A stretch of 64,000 nt of DNA from Pisolithus tinctorius. Taxonomy: Eukaryota > Basidiomycota > Agaricomycetes > Boletales > Pisolithaceae. A program made the translations under genes and the position numbers. Shown piece by piece: positions 1 through 10,281 of this stretch. The notes under the pieces are model-generated. The model was not told where the DNA came from. It searched no databases and saw only the letters and a program-made list of their open reading frames with translations. Position 1 is the first letter of the stretch; each line of letters opens with the position of its first letter. The stretch spans positions 32,999-96,998 of the forward strand of contig JANFAH010000118.1 of assembly GCA_024663395.1 (NCBI GenBank), in the 5' to 3' direction.

Positions 1-2
1 TG

Positions 3-1127
3 GACGAAACGAGTCGAAGTCATGCCACCGAGCTTGCCAGCCTAAAGGTTGGATTTGTGAGTTCAGATGTCATCTCAATGTCATCCCTAGGGCAATATTA
101 TCGCAATTTCTGTCGAATTTCGTTATCTCTTGAGAACCTACTGGGTCCGTTGCCCCACCTGGCCAGTATGTTCAAGTATGGGTTCCCTCCAGAGTTCAGG
201 CGAGAGGTGCTCGAACACCACGACGCATCAGAGTATTCTGTACTCAGTCTAATGTCTACAGCTAAGGAGGTCCTGAGGTCAAGCGGCGGCCTCTGGAAGA
301 GCAGCAAGGTCGACAGTTCGCGCGCGCAGCCACCACAAGCCTCGGACAGCCGTACACCCCGCCGTTCGTATTCGTTCTGCTTCTTCTGCGGACTTTCGGG
401 CCATATTCGGGCTGGTTGCCATTCATACAAGTCGTATTTAGCTTCGGGAAAGTGTCTACTCATAAACGGCCGTGTTGTTCTACCTACAGGACTGGAAATC
501 CCACGCGAAGTTGCCGGACGGACTCTGCGAGACCGTCTCGACAACTGGTCTTTGCTGACAAGCCAGCTTGAGGCTCGTACAGGCCCATCGCCCGCTCGCT
601 CGCTTTCACCCACAGCCGCGCCCTCTCGAAGCATGTTCGACACACCATCGCGTGTACCCGCTCGAATGGGCGTCGTGTCTACTCGGTCCCTACCTACTCT
701 CCAGCTCGAGCCAGCAGTACCAGACCCACCAGCCGTTCCGTCTCGTCGCTCGTCAGCCGAGCGCTCTCGTAGCTCACCGCACGCGCAGCCACAGTCGAGG
801 TGGCCATGTGGCCGAGGCCGATCGCCCTCGCGTCCTTGTTCACGCTCGCGCTCGCAGACTCGAACAGGTTCGTACACACGTTCGAAAGATGATTTCATAC
901 CAGTCCAGTCATATGCCCGCGGCCTGAAGCAGCGTCGCGCTCGAAGGCGCTCATGTTCATATTCGACTAGTAGCTCACCCCCTTCTTCCTTGTTGTCATC
1001 ATCATCCTCGCGCTCGCACTCTCGCTCACACTCAAGGAAGGTGACCTCATACATCCGTTCCAAGCCGAAGCGGTCACGCAGCCGCAGCCGCAGTCGCACG
1101 CCCCGGTGCTCTCGAAGAGTGTGTTAA
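3..1127 (+). CDS. Gag-like protein of a gypsy-type LTR element (family B), 5'-partial
   Basis: The reading frame is already open at the window edge and ends with TAA at 1125-1127; the true start lies upstream. The first part has a capsid-C-terminal look (motif FKYGFPPEFRREVLEHHD), comparable with LYLQGFDKEFRCEIIRKM in the Gag of element A further on. A CCHC zinc knuckle follows (CFFCGLSGHIRAGC, C-x2-C-x4-H-x4-C), then the segment VVLPTGLEIPREVAGRTLRD, which I know from basidiomycete gypsy Gags. The last third is rich in Ser/Arg and ends in RS dipeptide runs (for example SRSRSRSRTPRCSRR). Role inferred: RNA packaging in virus-like particles. No protease or reverse transcriptase follows before the LTR. 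An SR-type host protein is less likely because of the knuckle and the LTR downstream. Confidence 0.75.
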   Translation, partial: DETSRSHATELASLKVGFVSSDVISMSSLGQYYRNFCRISLSLENLLGPLPHLASMFKYGFPPEFRREVLEHHDASEYSVLSLMSTAKEVLRSSGGLWKSSKVDSSRAQPPQASDSRTPRRSYSFCFFCGLSGHIRAGCHSYKSYLASGKCLLINGRVVLPTGLEIPREVAGRTLRDRLDNWSLLTSQLEARTGPSPARSLSPTAAPSRSMFDTPSRVPARMGVVSTRSLPTLQLEPAVPDPPAVPSRRSSAERSRSSPHAQPQSRWPCGRGRSPSRPCSRSRSQTRTGSYTRSKDDFIPVQSYARGLKQRRARRRSCSYSTSSSPPSSLLSSSSSRSHSRSHSRKVTSYIRSKPKRSRSRSRSRTPRCSRRVC

Positions 1128-1259
1128 CGCTTCGTATCGCACGAGTTATGTTATGTTTTTCGTTTCTTTTTTTTGTTTATGGATCTTACAGTATCTCGTA
1201 CGGATTTACCTACGTCGTTATGCGGAGTTTTCAGTACATTGGATATATTTAATTTTTCT

Positions 1260-2600
1260 TTTGTTTCGTTCTGTGTTTTACCCCCCAGGCTCGAGTCCCT
1301 CGCAGAACGCCGACCAGCAGCACACTTGGCGCCGTCTCGTGTTGTACACAGCGCCTCGCATGCATGGATACAGTTCCCTCAAGGCGTGCCGTCGACGAAA
1401 CCACAGTAGACACAGCCCACCACCTGGCAAGACCGGTGTTCCCCTCGTGTTGAGCGTGTATCTCGCCCGTTTCTCCGCCAGGTCTCTCGCGTTTTGGGGA
1501 CAAGATATTACTCGACGAGACCTCTCCAGGGATCCCAAGAACGTTTTGGTGCGCTCAGCGGTTCCGGAGTTATTCTGCATTTTGTGCGCACGAGGTCTGC
1601 TGATCGTATCTCTCGCGTTTCTTCGCCGTTCCTCTCGCTTTTTGTGGGGATGATAGTCCTCGACAACTGCTCCCTGTTGATATCTGGATTGTTCTTATAG
1701 GTCCAGTGGCTCCGGAGGTATTTGCGTTTTTGTGCGAAGGCCCATCCCCGAGGTCTTGCTGGAGTAGCTCACGCAGTTCTGCGCCTTTCCTCTCGCTTTT
1801 TGGGCAGCCCGTTCCCCTCGCCGAGACCTCTCTGGGGACGCTTCGTTCGTCAAATTCCGCGCAGTCGTTGTGGAGATATGACCGTTTTCGTGTTTGGAGG
1901 GAGGATATGTAATTTCGCGCACAAGTCGGGATCGGGTGGTCCGATCGTTGTGCTTCCTCCTTCTCCGTAATCGCAAAGGAGTCCCCTACTGCCTCCCTGA
2001 CTTTCGTGTCGATCGCCCCAGCCGTTGCCGTTCGAGGGGTTCACCTCTCCTTGCCCTTGAGGTCTCGTGGTCGTATCTCGGGCGCCTCCGCGCCGTTCCT
2101 CTCGCTTTTCGGGTCGTTCATTCCTCTCGCTGAGCCCTTCCCAGGGGCACCTAGTCCGTCCAGTTCCGCGCCGCCATTGCGGAGATACACTCCGTTTTGT
2201 CCCTAGAGGCACATTTCGACAGTTTTGCAGATATCTCGGGGCTGAGTGCGTGTATTCGCCCCATTCCTTTTGCACCATCCTCTTCGTATTCCCCTTTGCT
2301 GTCTCCTCCAGTTTCGTCTCGTTCCAAGCGTCTGTCGTTGGTCTGCAGTGTTCCCTCCTCAGTCAACAACGCTGTATGCATGATAGCTCGCCCATTTCAC
2401 CGCCGGACCTCTCGCTTTTTGGGGAATTTGTACTACTCGTCGAGGGCCTTCTGACGGTGTATCATACATCATGCTCGCTACCGCCGTTGTGGAGATGTGC
2501 GCCATTTTGTTGTTGCAGGCACCTTAGAACGACTCTGCGAGTATCTCGCCCGTTTCGCGAACGGATCTCTCGCTTTTCGGGATCCTGATGCTACTGTTCA
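1260..2600 (+). repeat. Degenerate tandem repeat array downstream of Gag (family B)
   Basis: At least six diverged copies of a unit that starts near GTATCTCGCCCGTTTC, then CGCCGGACCTCTCGCTTTTT, then CTCGNCGAGACCTCTCTGGG, then CCGCCGTTGTGGAGATAYG. Copies begin near 1459, 1608, 1770, 2072, 2380 and 2540; spacing varies from about 150 to 300 bp. No convincing long reading frame spans them. The array lies between Gag and the LTR at 2918, where pol would be expected. A CpG-depleted version of the same array is at 37690-38490. Confidence 0.65.
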
Positions 2601-2917
2601 ACAGCTTCAGAATGGTACCTTTCCCGTCGTCATCGCTGCAGAACTCATGGCTACATTTGGTTTTTGGTGGATGAGGGTACCCTTTGGGCAGATTTATGGA
2701 TATCTCAGGATTGGGGTCGCGGGCTCTCTCTGTTCGTTTTGCGCTGTGCTCGTCGCATTCCCTTCTACCATCGTGTCTTGTTTCGTGCCATCTCGAGCAA
2801 CTGTTGTTCATCGACGAGGCGTTGTCTTGCCCCCCTCCCTCGTGGCTTCAGATTCTTGTATAGTCGAGCTGCCTTTGAGTTGACTGGGGACAGTCAATAT
2901 CTCAAGTACCCCTGGGA

Positions 2918-3268
2918 TGTAGGGAATGTAATTTCCCTACTAGGGGAATTGTTTTATTTTGTTCATTTTATTCAGTTTGATTCTAGGTGTTTTTTCTGCT
3001 AGTGGTACTTAGAATTTCGCATTTTGGTCGCTTAGTCAGCACTACCTAGTACTGGATGTAGTTAGTTTTTTTAAAAAAAACAAAAGAGATGAGTTACCAC
3101 AGACGAGAGATGAAATCGAGCAGGTTGTTTCCCTGCACCCAGACAGCCATAGAAGCCCTCAGACGTCCCCTCTATCCTTGCACAGGCTATAGAAGCCCCT
3201 TTGGCCTACTCACTCCCCTCAGACAATCCAACTACCAGTCTTCTCCCCATTAAATCTCTTTTCCTACA
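2918..3268 (+). mobile_element. LTR of element B (351 bp)
   Basis: Starts TGTAGGGAATGTAATTTCCC and ends TTTCCTACA, so it has TG...CA ends. The stretch just before it, TACCCCTGGGA, matches the one before the element A LTR (ACCCCTCGGA read on the minus strand) and the decayed LTR at 41555 (ACCCCCTTGGA), which marks it as the 3' LTR of the element that carries the Gag upstream. It shares GCTTAGTCAGCA with the other family LTRs. It has inserted into the 3' end of the HET gene: the first bases after it, TCGG, are HET coding sequence on the minus strand. The 5' LTR lies outside the window. Confidence 0.75.
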
Positions 3269-6200
3269 TCGGACCTCGGATATGATGAATCCATGCATTC
3301 ACGAAGACAAATTTCTTTGCCTCGTGTAGTGGGAGATCATCTGCGGTCGTGAACTCTACATTTCCAAGTCCCGACACCTTGGCACGATAAAGCTTCTCAT
3401 TATCACTGCATGTGATCTCGAGACTTTTCACAGAGAAGACGACGCATGGAAGGTGTAGACGTTGGGTTGCAAAGCGGGTGGGGGAAAGAGGATTGATCCT
3501 ATTGTATATGGTCTGTGCTTGGTGCCGGGTCAACTTGCCACGCAATTCATTGATGCACTTTTCCATTTCTTCCCCTTCGAGAGGCGGTGGGTTGTAAGGA
3601 ATTTGGCTATAAACGGAAATGGAAGCCGGGAGACAACTGTTGTATGACGACGACTTCCCTGATCATGCAAGAACAGTAACTTCACCGGTGCGAGCCACAA
3701 TCTCCTCCAGGAGATGTCCAATAGCATCGGATCCTTCACCGTAGTGAGGCCTGATATTGGATTTGAATATACCGATGAGAGAATATGCAGCATCCTCCTC
3801 AACCGTCGCATTGCGCGTCGAAGCCAGACGAAGTTTCTCGTGTACCCCGAGATCGTCTGGAGAGAACGATACAATCGTTCCGCGGGGAATCTTGATAGCA
3901 TGTGCTAGCTCCTGCATGATCTCTGGAGATTCCTTGTGGTTTGGGACAATATTGCCAAGATAAGGTTTCCATTCGGAGTCGTAGAAAAAGATGACTCTTG
4001 GTGAGAGAAGTTCTTGTAAAGTCCATGCTCGGGTCATCCATAAACTACCGGTGAGGTCCCCGGGCTTGGACAGATGGGCCACGCCAGCGAGGAATACGAG
4101 TGTGGCTGCCGAATTCGCATACCATTTGTACATGGAAGTAAGAGATTGATTAAGGACGGAACTTGTGGACTTGTCGATACAACAGGTATCTGACCATGCC
4201 CAATTGTAACCAAGTCTGCGTGTCTCCTCGCAGAAATTGCGCAATTTGTTATTCAAGGGCTCGTCCGAAAGGTTCCACATGGTTTTGGCTGTGTTGACAT
4301 CTCCGAATGACGGCTCGTTCCCTTGCCATGCGTGCGAGAACATTACATATCCAAAAAAACCTGTAATAGCTCGTCGGATCCATTCGTTGTCTATTTCTGT
4401 CATCATGGATGAAACAAGCTCTTTGAACGACAGATCAGCCTTGAAGATGCGAATCCGCTCAAGACCGTTGCAAAGGCAACCAGAGGTAACATTGATGATG
4501 ACAAGGGGACAGTTTTTGAGGGTTTTGCGAATAATGCAATCGATAACCACAATTGTCTCAGATGGAGAAACGTAGTTATTGCGCAGTTCTGTGAAACTGT
4601 CATTTGTGACTATGGGGTTCGTACAGGGGATACATACGCTTGATTGAAAAGTCATGAGATTGTTCAATTACCTGCAGCATAGACTTGAAAGCATCGATTG
4701 CTTCGTCATACCGTTTTGCTCCATGAAGAACCAGGTACTTCGTCTCGTAGGCCCAAGGATTGGAGGGATCTACTTTCACTGCCTATGCGGAAACTGTAGG
4801 GGACCGGCTTAGACAAGAACACTATGCATACCATATTTGCATCCTGCAGTGCATCCTCCCACAATCCTTTTGCCGCTTGAGTTCTGCTCTGCTTCATAAA
4901 CAGGCCTGCAGGACTAAGGGACGATGCAGCAAATCCAAAAGCTTCATCGCCAACTTGCTCGAGTGTCGTGGCACACCTTTTGGTGAAATCTATGGCAGAC
5001 ACTAACATGCAGTCAACCAGACTAGCGGCTAAAATACGGACCTGCGATCCAGTCAGCAGTTGCCTTGCTCTTCAGGGTCTCCTTGTCTGATGTCCTGATG
5101 ATGTTGAGGAGAATATCCATGGCTTCGGCAGCACATTGTTCAGTAAAGAAGGTTTCACATAGATGTTGCTGAATAACGATATCCAATCCGTTGAACTTCC
5201 ACCCAAATATCTTCATGGAGGGTTAGATTAGTAGCTAGCGACGGTAGAGTACTTACGAGCAAGATCGTCACCAGCGGAGGGCATTGTTTGTCCTCGGGGG
5301 CTAAGTGCTTCGCACGCTCGATCAATGGTATCATACGCTCGAAATTTCCCGTCCTCATGTACATAACTCCAAGAACCTGCGGAGTGTGTCAGCGGTAACG
5401 CTTACATGTCTGCGCATGTGAAGCACATGCCTGGGTGTAAAGGTAGGTGGCCTCATCATTGTTGTTGTTCGCCCTCGCAGCAAGGGCTTCCACATGTGTT
5501 ATTGCCTCTTCTTGATTTCTGCATTCGAACACAAGGATCAACTGAGAGGAATATAGATAAATTGTGAGAAGAACCCAGACCATCTCACATACCTTCAGTA
5601 GTAAGAGAAATCTGCTGTTGCACGGCTCACAATTGTGAAAGGCAAGATCGAATGTGCGCAGCGCTCGCTCTCGATCGCCCTGGCCAAGTAGAGCACCGCC
5701 ATTGCAGTATGGCCGATAGAGGATGGCTGAACTCGGAGGGACTTGAGATGTGTGTGAGCAAACATGTGCATGGGGCAGCGAGAAAGCAGGCTGAGCTCCT
5801 TGGCGTCCTCTATGGCAAGTGCAAAATGTTTTAAACGCACTCGTATGAGAGCGCGGTTTGCTAGGACGTGGTGGCTGAGACTTGAAGCACTTGTGATCTC
5901 TGACAGCAGCATCTCGATGTTCATTGGGTTGCCCTGTGTCCATGATTCAAGGGCGTCGTCACTCATTTGCACAAGTGGAAGCTGAAAAGCATGGAGTCCA
6001 TTTAGTAGACCATTAAAGAGTTATGCAGCATATGGATTGTTAGTGATGTGATGTTCATTGGTGGATGCACACTTACAGCAGGGGCGAAAACAAGGACATC
6101 CTTGAGATTGTGGACCGTGATTTTTCCATCAGCAGATCCACATGCAAGATATCTCCCGCTTGGTGAGAGAGCGATGCAGTTAATCTCTGTAGTGTGTGTG

Positions 6201-6540
6201 ATGGTGCCACCGATCTGCTTGTGCGACATGCAATCCCATAGTGAAACCGAAGAGCCTGCGGCACATGCAACAAATCTGCCGTTAGATGCTACAGGTACCC
6301 GAGGTTGATTTTCATGGATCGACCATTCGGAACATAAAGACTTGGAAATGTCAAAGCAGGTGATTTTTCCTTGGCTCCCGACGAACAGTTGCTGGCCATC
6401 AGATGACCAGGTCAACAGAGTGCGCGACAATGAATTGGTTGAACCCTTTTTGCCTGAATCGAACAAGATCCTGCCATTGTGGGTACTGTAGACGAGGCAG
6501 CCATGATCACGAGAGACAGTGGCAAATCGGCTGCCGTCTC
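3269..6540 (-). pseudogene. WD40-TPR-HET protein (heterokaryon-incompatibility type), broken
   Basis: Read on the minus strand with about 45-90 nt introns. It gives a WD40-like exon (6077-6540; motifs LLTWSSDGQQLFVGS, CIALSPSGRYLACGSADGK), then TPR-like exons (5593-5981 and on to 4680; LANRALIRVRLKHFALAIED, VLGVMYMRTGNFERM, AIDAFKSMLQ). A HET domain follows (about 3960-4620; VMFSHAW, AWSDTCCIDK, WMTRAWTLQELLSPR) and a conserved tail (GLGNVEFTTADDLPLHEAKK). HET proteins trigger cell death after non-self fusion in filamentous fungi; that role is family knowledge. Lesions: the WD40 part stops abruptly at 6540 where an unrelated CpG-poor tract begins. A one-base frame change lies near 5690. TGA stands for an expected Trp codon at 3663-3665, and the C-terminus is cut by the LTR at 3268. 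With four lesions I call it a pseudogene. Confidence 0.8.
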
Positions 6541-6570
6541 ATCATATCCAGTAAATTTTGTCTGTAAGAT

Positions 6571-7144
6571 TTTGTATGGCCTGCCAAAGAAGCACAATGG
6601 GCTGGCCACAATAACATATAATATATCTGGCTGTACTACCATTGCTACCCTTATACATGTATGTTACATGAGTAAGACCTCAAGGACATATATGTGACTG
6701 TCAACTGCTGCCAAGGTGGGGATGCATCACAGTAAGTCAGCACTATTATGGTTATGTGCAAGTCCTGACAATTTATTCTGGTAACTGACATTGTCTGACA
6801 TCATTGTTTAACATGTAAGGTCTGTCCTCAATTAGTGTGTATTGTACTTTGTAGGGAACTTTGTATGGCATGCCAAAGAAGTGCAATGGACTGGCCACAG
6901 TAACATAGAATATATTTGGTTGTACTACTATTGCTACCCTTATACATGTATGCCACATGAGTAAGACTTCAAGAACATATATGTGACTGTCAACTGATGC
7001 CAAGGTGGGGATGCATCACAGCAAGTCAGCATTGTTCCAGCTATGCACAAGTCCTTGTAGTTTTCTCTGGCAACTGACATTACCTGACATCATTGTTTAA
7101 CATGTAAGGACTGTCCTCAATTAGTGTGTATTGTATTTTGTAGG
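6571..7144. repeat. Tandem duplication, two copies of about 285 bp
   Basis: Copy 1 is 6571-6854 and copy 2 is 6860-7144. Both start TTTGTATGGC and end with TTAGTGTGTATTGTA followed by TTTGTAG. They differ at scattered sites, many of them C/T or G/A. The tract is CpG-poor and begins exactly where the HET gene loses its 5' part. No gene was recognised in it. Confidence 0.85.
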
Positions 7145-7986
7145 CAGGCAGACACTGACTTGCAACATAGACAAAATCATTGAGGTGCATCCATTTCCAC
7201 CAAATGTTTGGACACCATGTTGAGTCCCATGTAATATGGCTGTTATCATGTGATTTCTGGACATTAGTAAGTCATGCTGCATTCATTAGTATATTTGCTG
7301 GGAAGTTGTCAGGAGCTGTCACTTGGTGTTGAGATTGTATTAGCAGAAGCCACATGAGTAAATGTTGACTGAAATCTACATGGCTACTGTGAGTTTTTGT
7401 CAGGGTTAAGGTAGATGGTATTGCTTTGGCATGCTGGTATGTAAATAGATATTGTCCACAATGTAGTCCCTGTTACATTACAAGTCTCCAACCTCAGAAC
7501 TATATTGAGTCCTTCAGCCCAACAGTATCCAGTAGGCATATCATCCTACCTTGCAAGCAAGTAGCCCTTGATCTGCAATCTAAACAATTACTTATTAGCA
7601 TTCACCATGTCCTGCCAATTCTGGTTATTCTGCAAATCTTGTGGCATGATACAACTACATGCCAATTGTTGTCCCATTGCTATGTAGTTGGTGGATTATC
7701 CCACCTTGGAATAAGAGCAACAAACAAACAACATATGGAACACTACCACTGCTGTGTAAATTTATTTATAACATCACAGTACATGGGCAGGCAGAGATCA
7801 TTCAGCAGATGCTGCAATCCTAGGACCATGTGGACATAAACATTACTCTTTGGGCTGCATTGGTGCATGCAATGAATATATCTATATATTAGAAGCTGCC
7901 ATCCCAGCAGAAGATAGGGGATGCACTGGAATTACAATAATCGAGCTACTTGTAATGAATGGGAATGTGACATCAGGTAATCAAAA
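7145..7986. other. Gene-free, CpG-poor tract
   Basis: AT-rich sequence with very few CG dinucleotides and no reading frame that I can relate to a protein. It probably belongs to the same decayed repeat as 6541-7144. It separates the 5' end of the HET pseudogene from the 3' end of the DUF6698-like gene; both genes are on the minus strand. Confidence 0.5.
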
Positions 7987-9452
7987 TTATTCCATCTCTT
8001 TGGCCAAGCGCTGGGCTGCAAGTTGGGACACCGACAATTTCTTGACTGCAGCGGCAGGCAACGTGATCGGTTGGTTCTTACCAAAAGCCTTGCTAAAAAG
8101 ATGTCAGAGCATAGTGTGAGTTGAATTTGGGACGCATACCGATTCCACCATGCAAGCAGCTCATCCACTCGTTTCTTAGCTGCAGGGCCTGGCAGATCTT
8201 CGAAAAAATCCAAAATTGCATTGTAGAATTGTGAATAGTCAAAGTTGCCGTCCACATTGTGCCAGGTGTTGGCGGAGGAAAGGGCGAAGCGGACCTAAGA
8301 TGGTAAGGGATTGAGAATACATGACCGGAGCATAGCATACCTGGACTGCCGTGTATGCAATTGACCGAGGAGTGACTGCCTTCATGCCAAGGATTGAAGC
8401 AACATGATTCTTAGTTGCTGCCTTCTGGTTGGAACTCCCCTGATGGCGTCCAGGCGTTGCGCGATCCTCGTCAAGGTCCCGGATGGATGAAGGTGATGTG
8501 AATATGAACTTAAACACCTACAGAAGTCAACGCCACAAACAGTAGCTACCCAGAAATCGATTCCACATACCTTAATCAAAAGTGAAGATCAGAAGAGTCC
8601 TCGCTCAGCATCTGTTGAGTAAAACTTGAAATTTTCATAAAGGAAGAGCGGCCAAGAATATGCTGTGACAAGGTAAGATGGGTTGCAATCCCGAATCCTG
8701 TCTTTCATGCTGGTCTGGCATTAGTACATGAAAGAAATTGTAGGTGGTTTAAGTACTTACATGGCTAGGTCCCAATCGAACTCTGCTGGGCAGATTAACT
8801 TGCCAGTAACATCATGCATGAACCCGCGCTCATCTTTGGTGGTAGTGCGGAGGGGAGGCTCAATGGGATGGAACAAGTCAGTCAACCAAGACACGATGTC
8901 TTGTTTGAGATTAGCCATGTCATCTCCACGTGCCCCATCAGCTCCTTTTTGAAGCTGCTTGCAAATATCTTCGAGCTCATCAGCAGTGCTGTGCAAAATA
9001 ATCTTTTTCATCCAAGGAAGAACTGTGATGAGTTCCTCAAAGGATTTATAGAGACGGTCGTCACTTTTAGCAATTAGTTAGAAACCGATCAACTGTTTGA
9101 ATTCACATACTTGCAGGTGTTCTCCAAGTCAGACTCGTTATGGTCATTTTCTTGAAACTCTTGATGGCGGTCGAACACTGCGATGAGATCTTCAACATTT
9201 TCATAAAGAGTTACCAGGCGTCTTATTGCTCTGCCCTGATGAACATACGAGTCCTGTTGCCTATGGTGGATCGGCGAACAAGTAAAAATGTCAAATGGTA
9301 AATACACACCTGCGGGATTTTTTCGAGCTTGCTCTTATGGTTTCAAGCTCGAGCTCAAGGGCTGCTATCTGCCTCTTCGATCTGCAGTGCGCAACATGCA
9401 GAGCATCTTCGTCACCGGAGGGCTGCCTGTCGTCAGACTGTGACTCTGCCAT
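7987..9452 (-). pseudogene. DUF6698-like protein gene with one in-frame stop
   Basis: Seven consistent exons on the minus strand. ATG at 9450-9452 begins MAESQSDDRQPSGDEDALHV, followed by a basic coiled segment (LELELETIRASSKKSRR). Later exons carry TADELEDICKQLQKGADGAR, GKLICPAEFDWDLA, AYSWPLFLYENFKFY, VFKFIFTSPSSI, SIAYTAVQVRFALSSANTWH and a conserved end RVDELLAWWNRKAFGKNQ; the stop is at 7987-7989. This layout is what I know as the basidiomycete DUF6698 family, of unknown function and often multicopy near transposons. All introns have GT-AG ends and frames join. The single defect is TGA at 8589-8591, between GLF and SSLLIK, where relatives have Arg; CGA to TGA is a CpG transition. It could be a recent pseudogene or a sequencing error. 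Confidence 0.75.
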
Positions 9453-10281
9453 GCCTGGAGCTCTGAAGGTGGTAGTGGGCGGCAGCTAGCAGCATGCTTT
9501 TGCAGGCAGGCGCACTTAATAGACTCGGCGTGCAATATCGTTTACATGACTACAGAACTTCGGATGTCAGGTTGAAATTTCATCTGCGAGATGGTTGAAT
9601 TACAGCATATGAATTGTTTGAGAACTCAGCATGTACCGCAGTGCTGTTTCAGCGCTAAGCGTTTTGCAGATTGTTCATCAGTCCGAGACTGATGGCCCAG
9701 GTTGAAATTTCACCTAAGCGATTTCTTGACAGGGCGTGCCTCCTGGAATACAGCAAGAGAATTCCACTGAGTGTTTGCTATTATGTCATGTTGAGACTCC
9801 AAGTGCTTTTTGCCATATGCTAATGAGTTAGGGCACTCGAGGGTAGCTTTGAAACGCTCCCAGAATGGTCCCGATCAACCAACAGGATTTTTACTCAGCA
9901 CTAGCATTATTGCTATCTAGCTTGCATGATAAAAATGTACAGTAATCTACGTGGGGTCCATGACGACAAAAACATACTAGATATGTGCCAGTTGCTTGGA
10001 GGGACATCCAGCAAGAGACATAGGCACAAGCCAAAGAAAAACTCCCTACAGAGGCTTACCCCCATACACAAGGTACACAACTACAGCGAAGTGGTCGTCG
10101 CCTGTAAGTGCATAGTGGGGTGTGCAGAACGGGAAGAGAGCGACAAAGCAACAAATGAGATATACTGTATATAAACAGGAAGTGCACATGGACCAGCAAG
10201 ATGCACATGCCACTCGCATGGGGGTGCAGGCAAGGTCTCTCGTGCTTTGCAGTCTTGGGTCGGCATCATGTCGGATCTTTT
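9453..10281. other. Intergenic stretch
   Basis: No gene recognised. A short direct repeat, CAGGTTGAAATTTCA followed by T or C then CT, occurs near 9569 and 9699. The C-terminal heptad repeats that should follow the RPB1 copy are not present here. Confidence 0.5.

Noticed and set aside
98..1099. Long minus-strand open frame opposite the family B Gag
   Set aside because: Its Arg/Glu-rich product is the antisense of the RS-coding repeats; the plus strand has the zinc knuckle and the LTR context.
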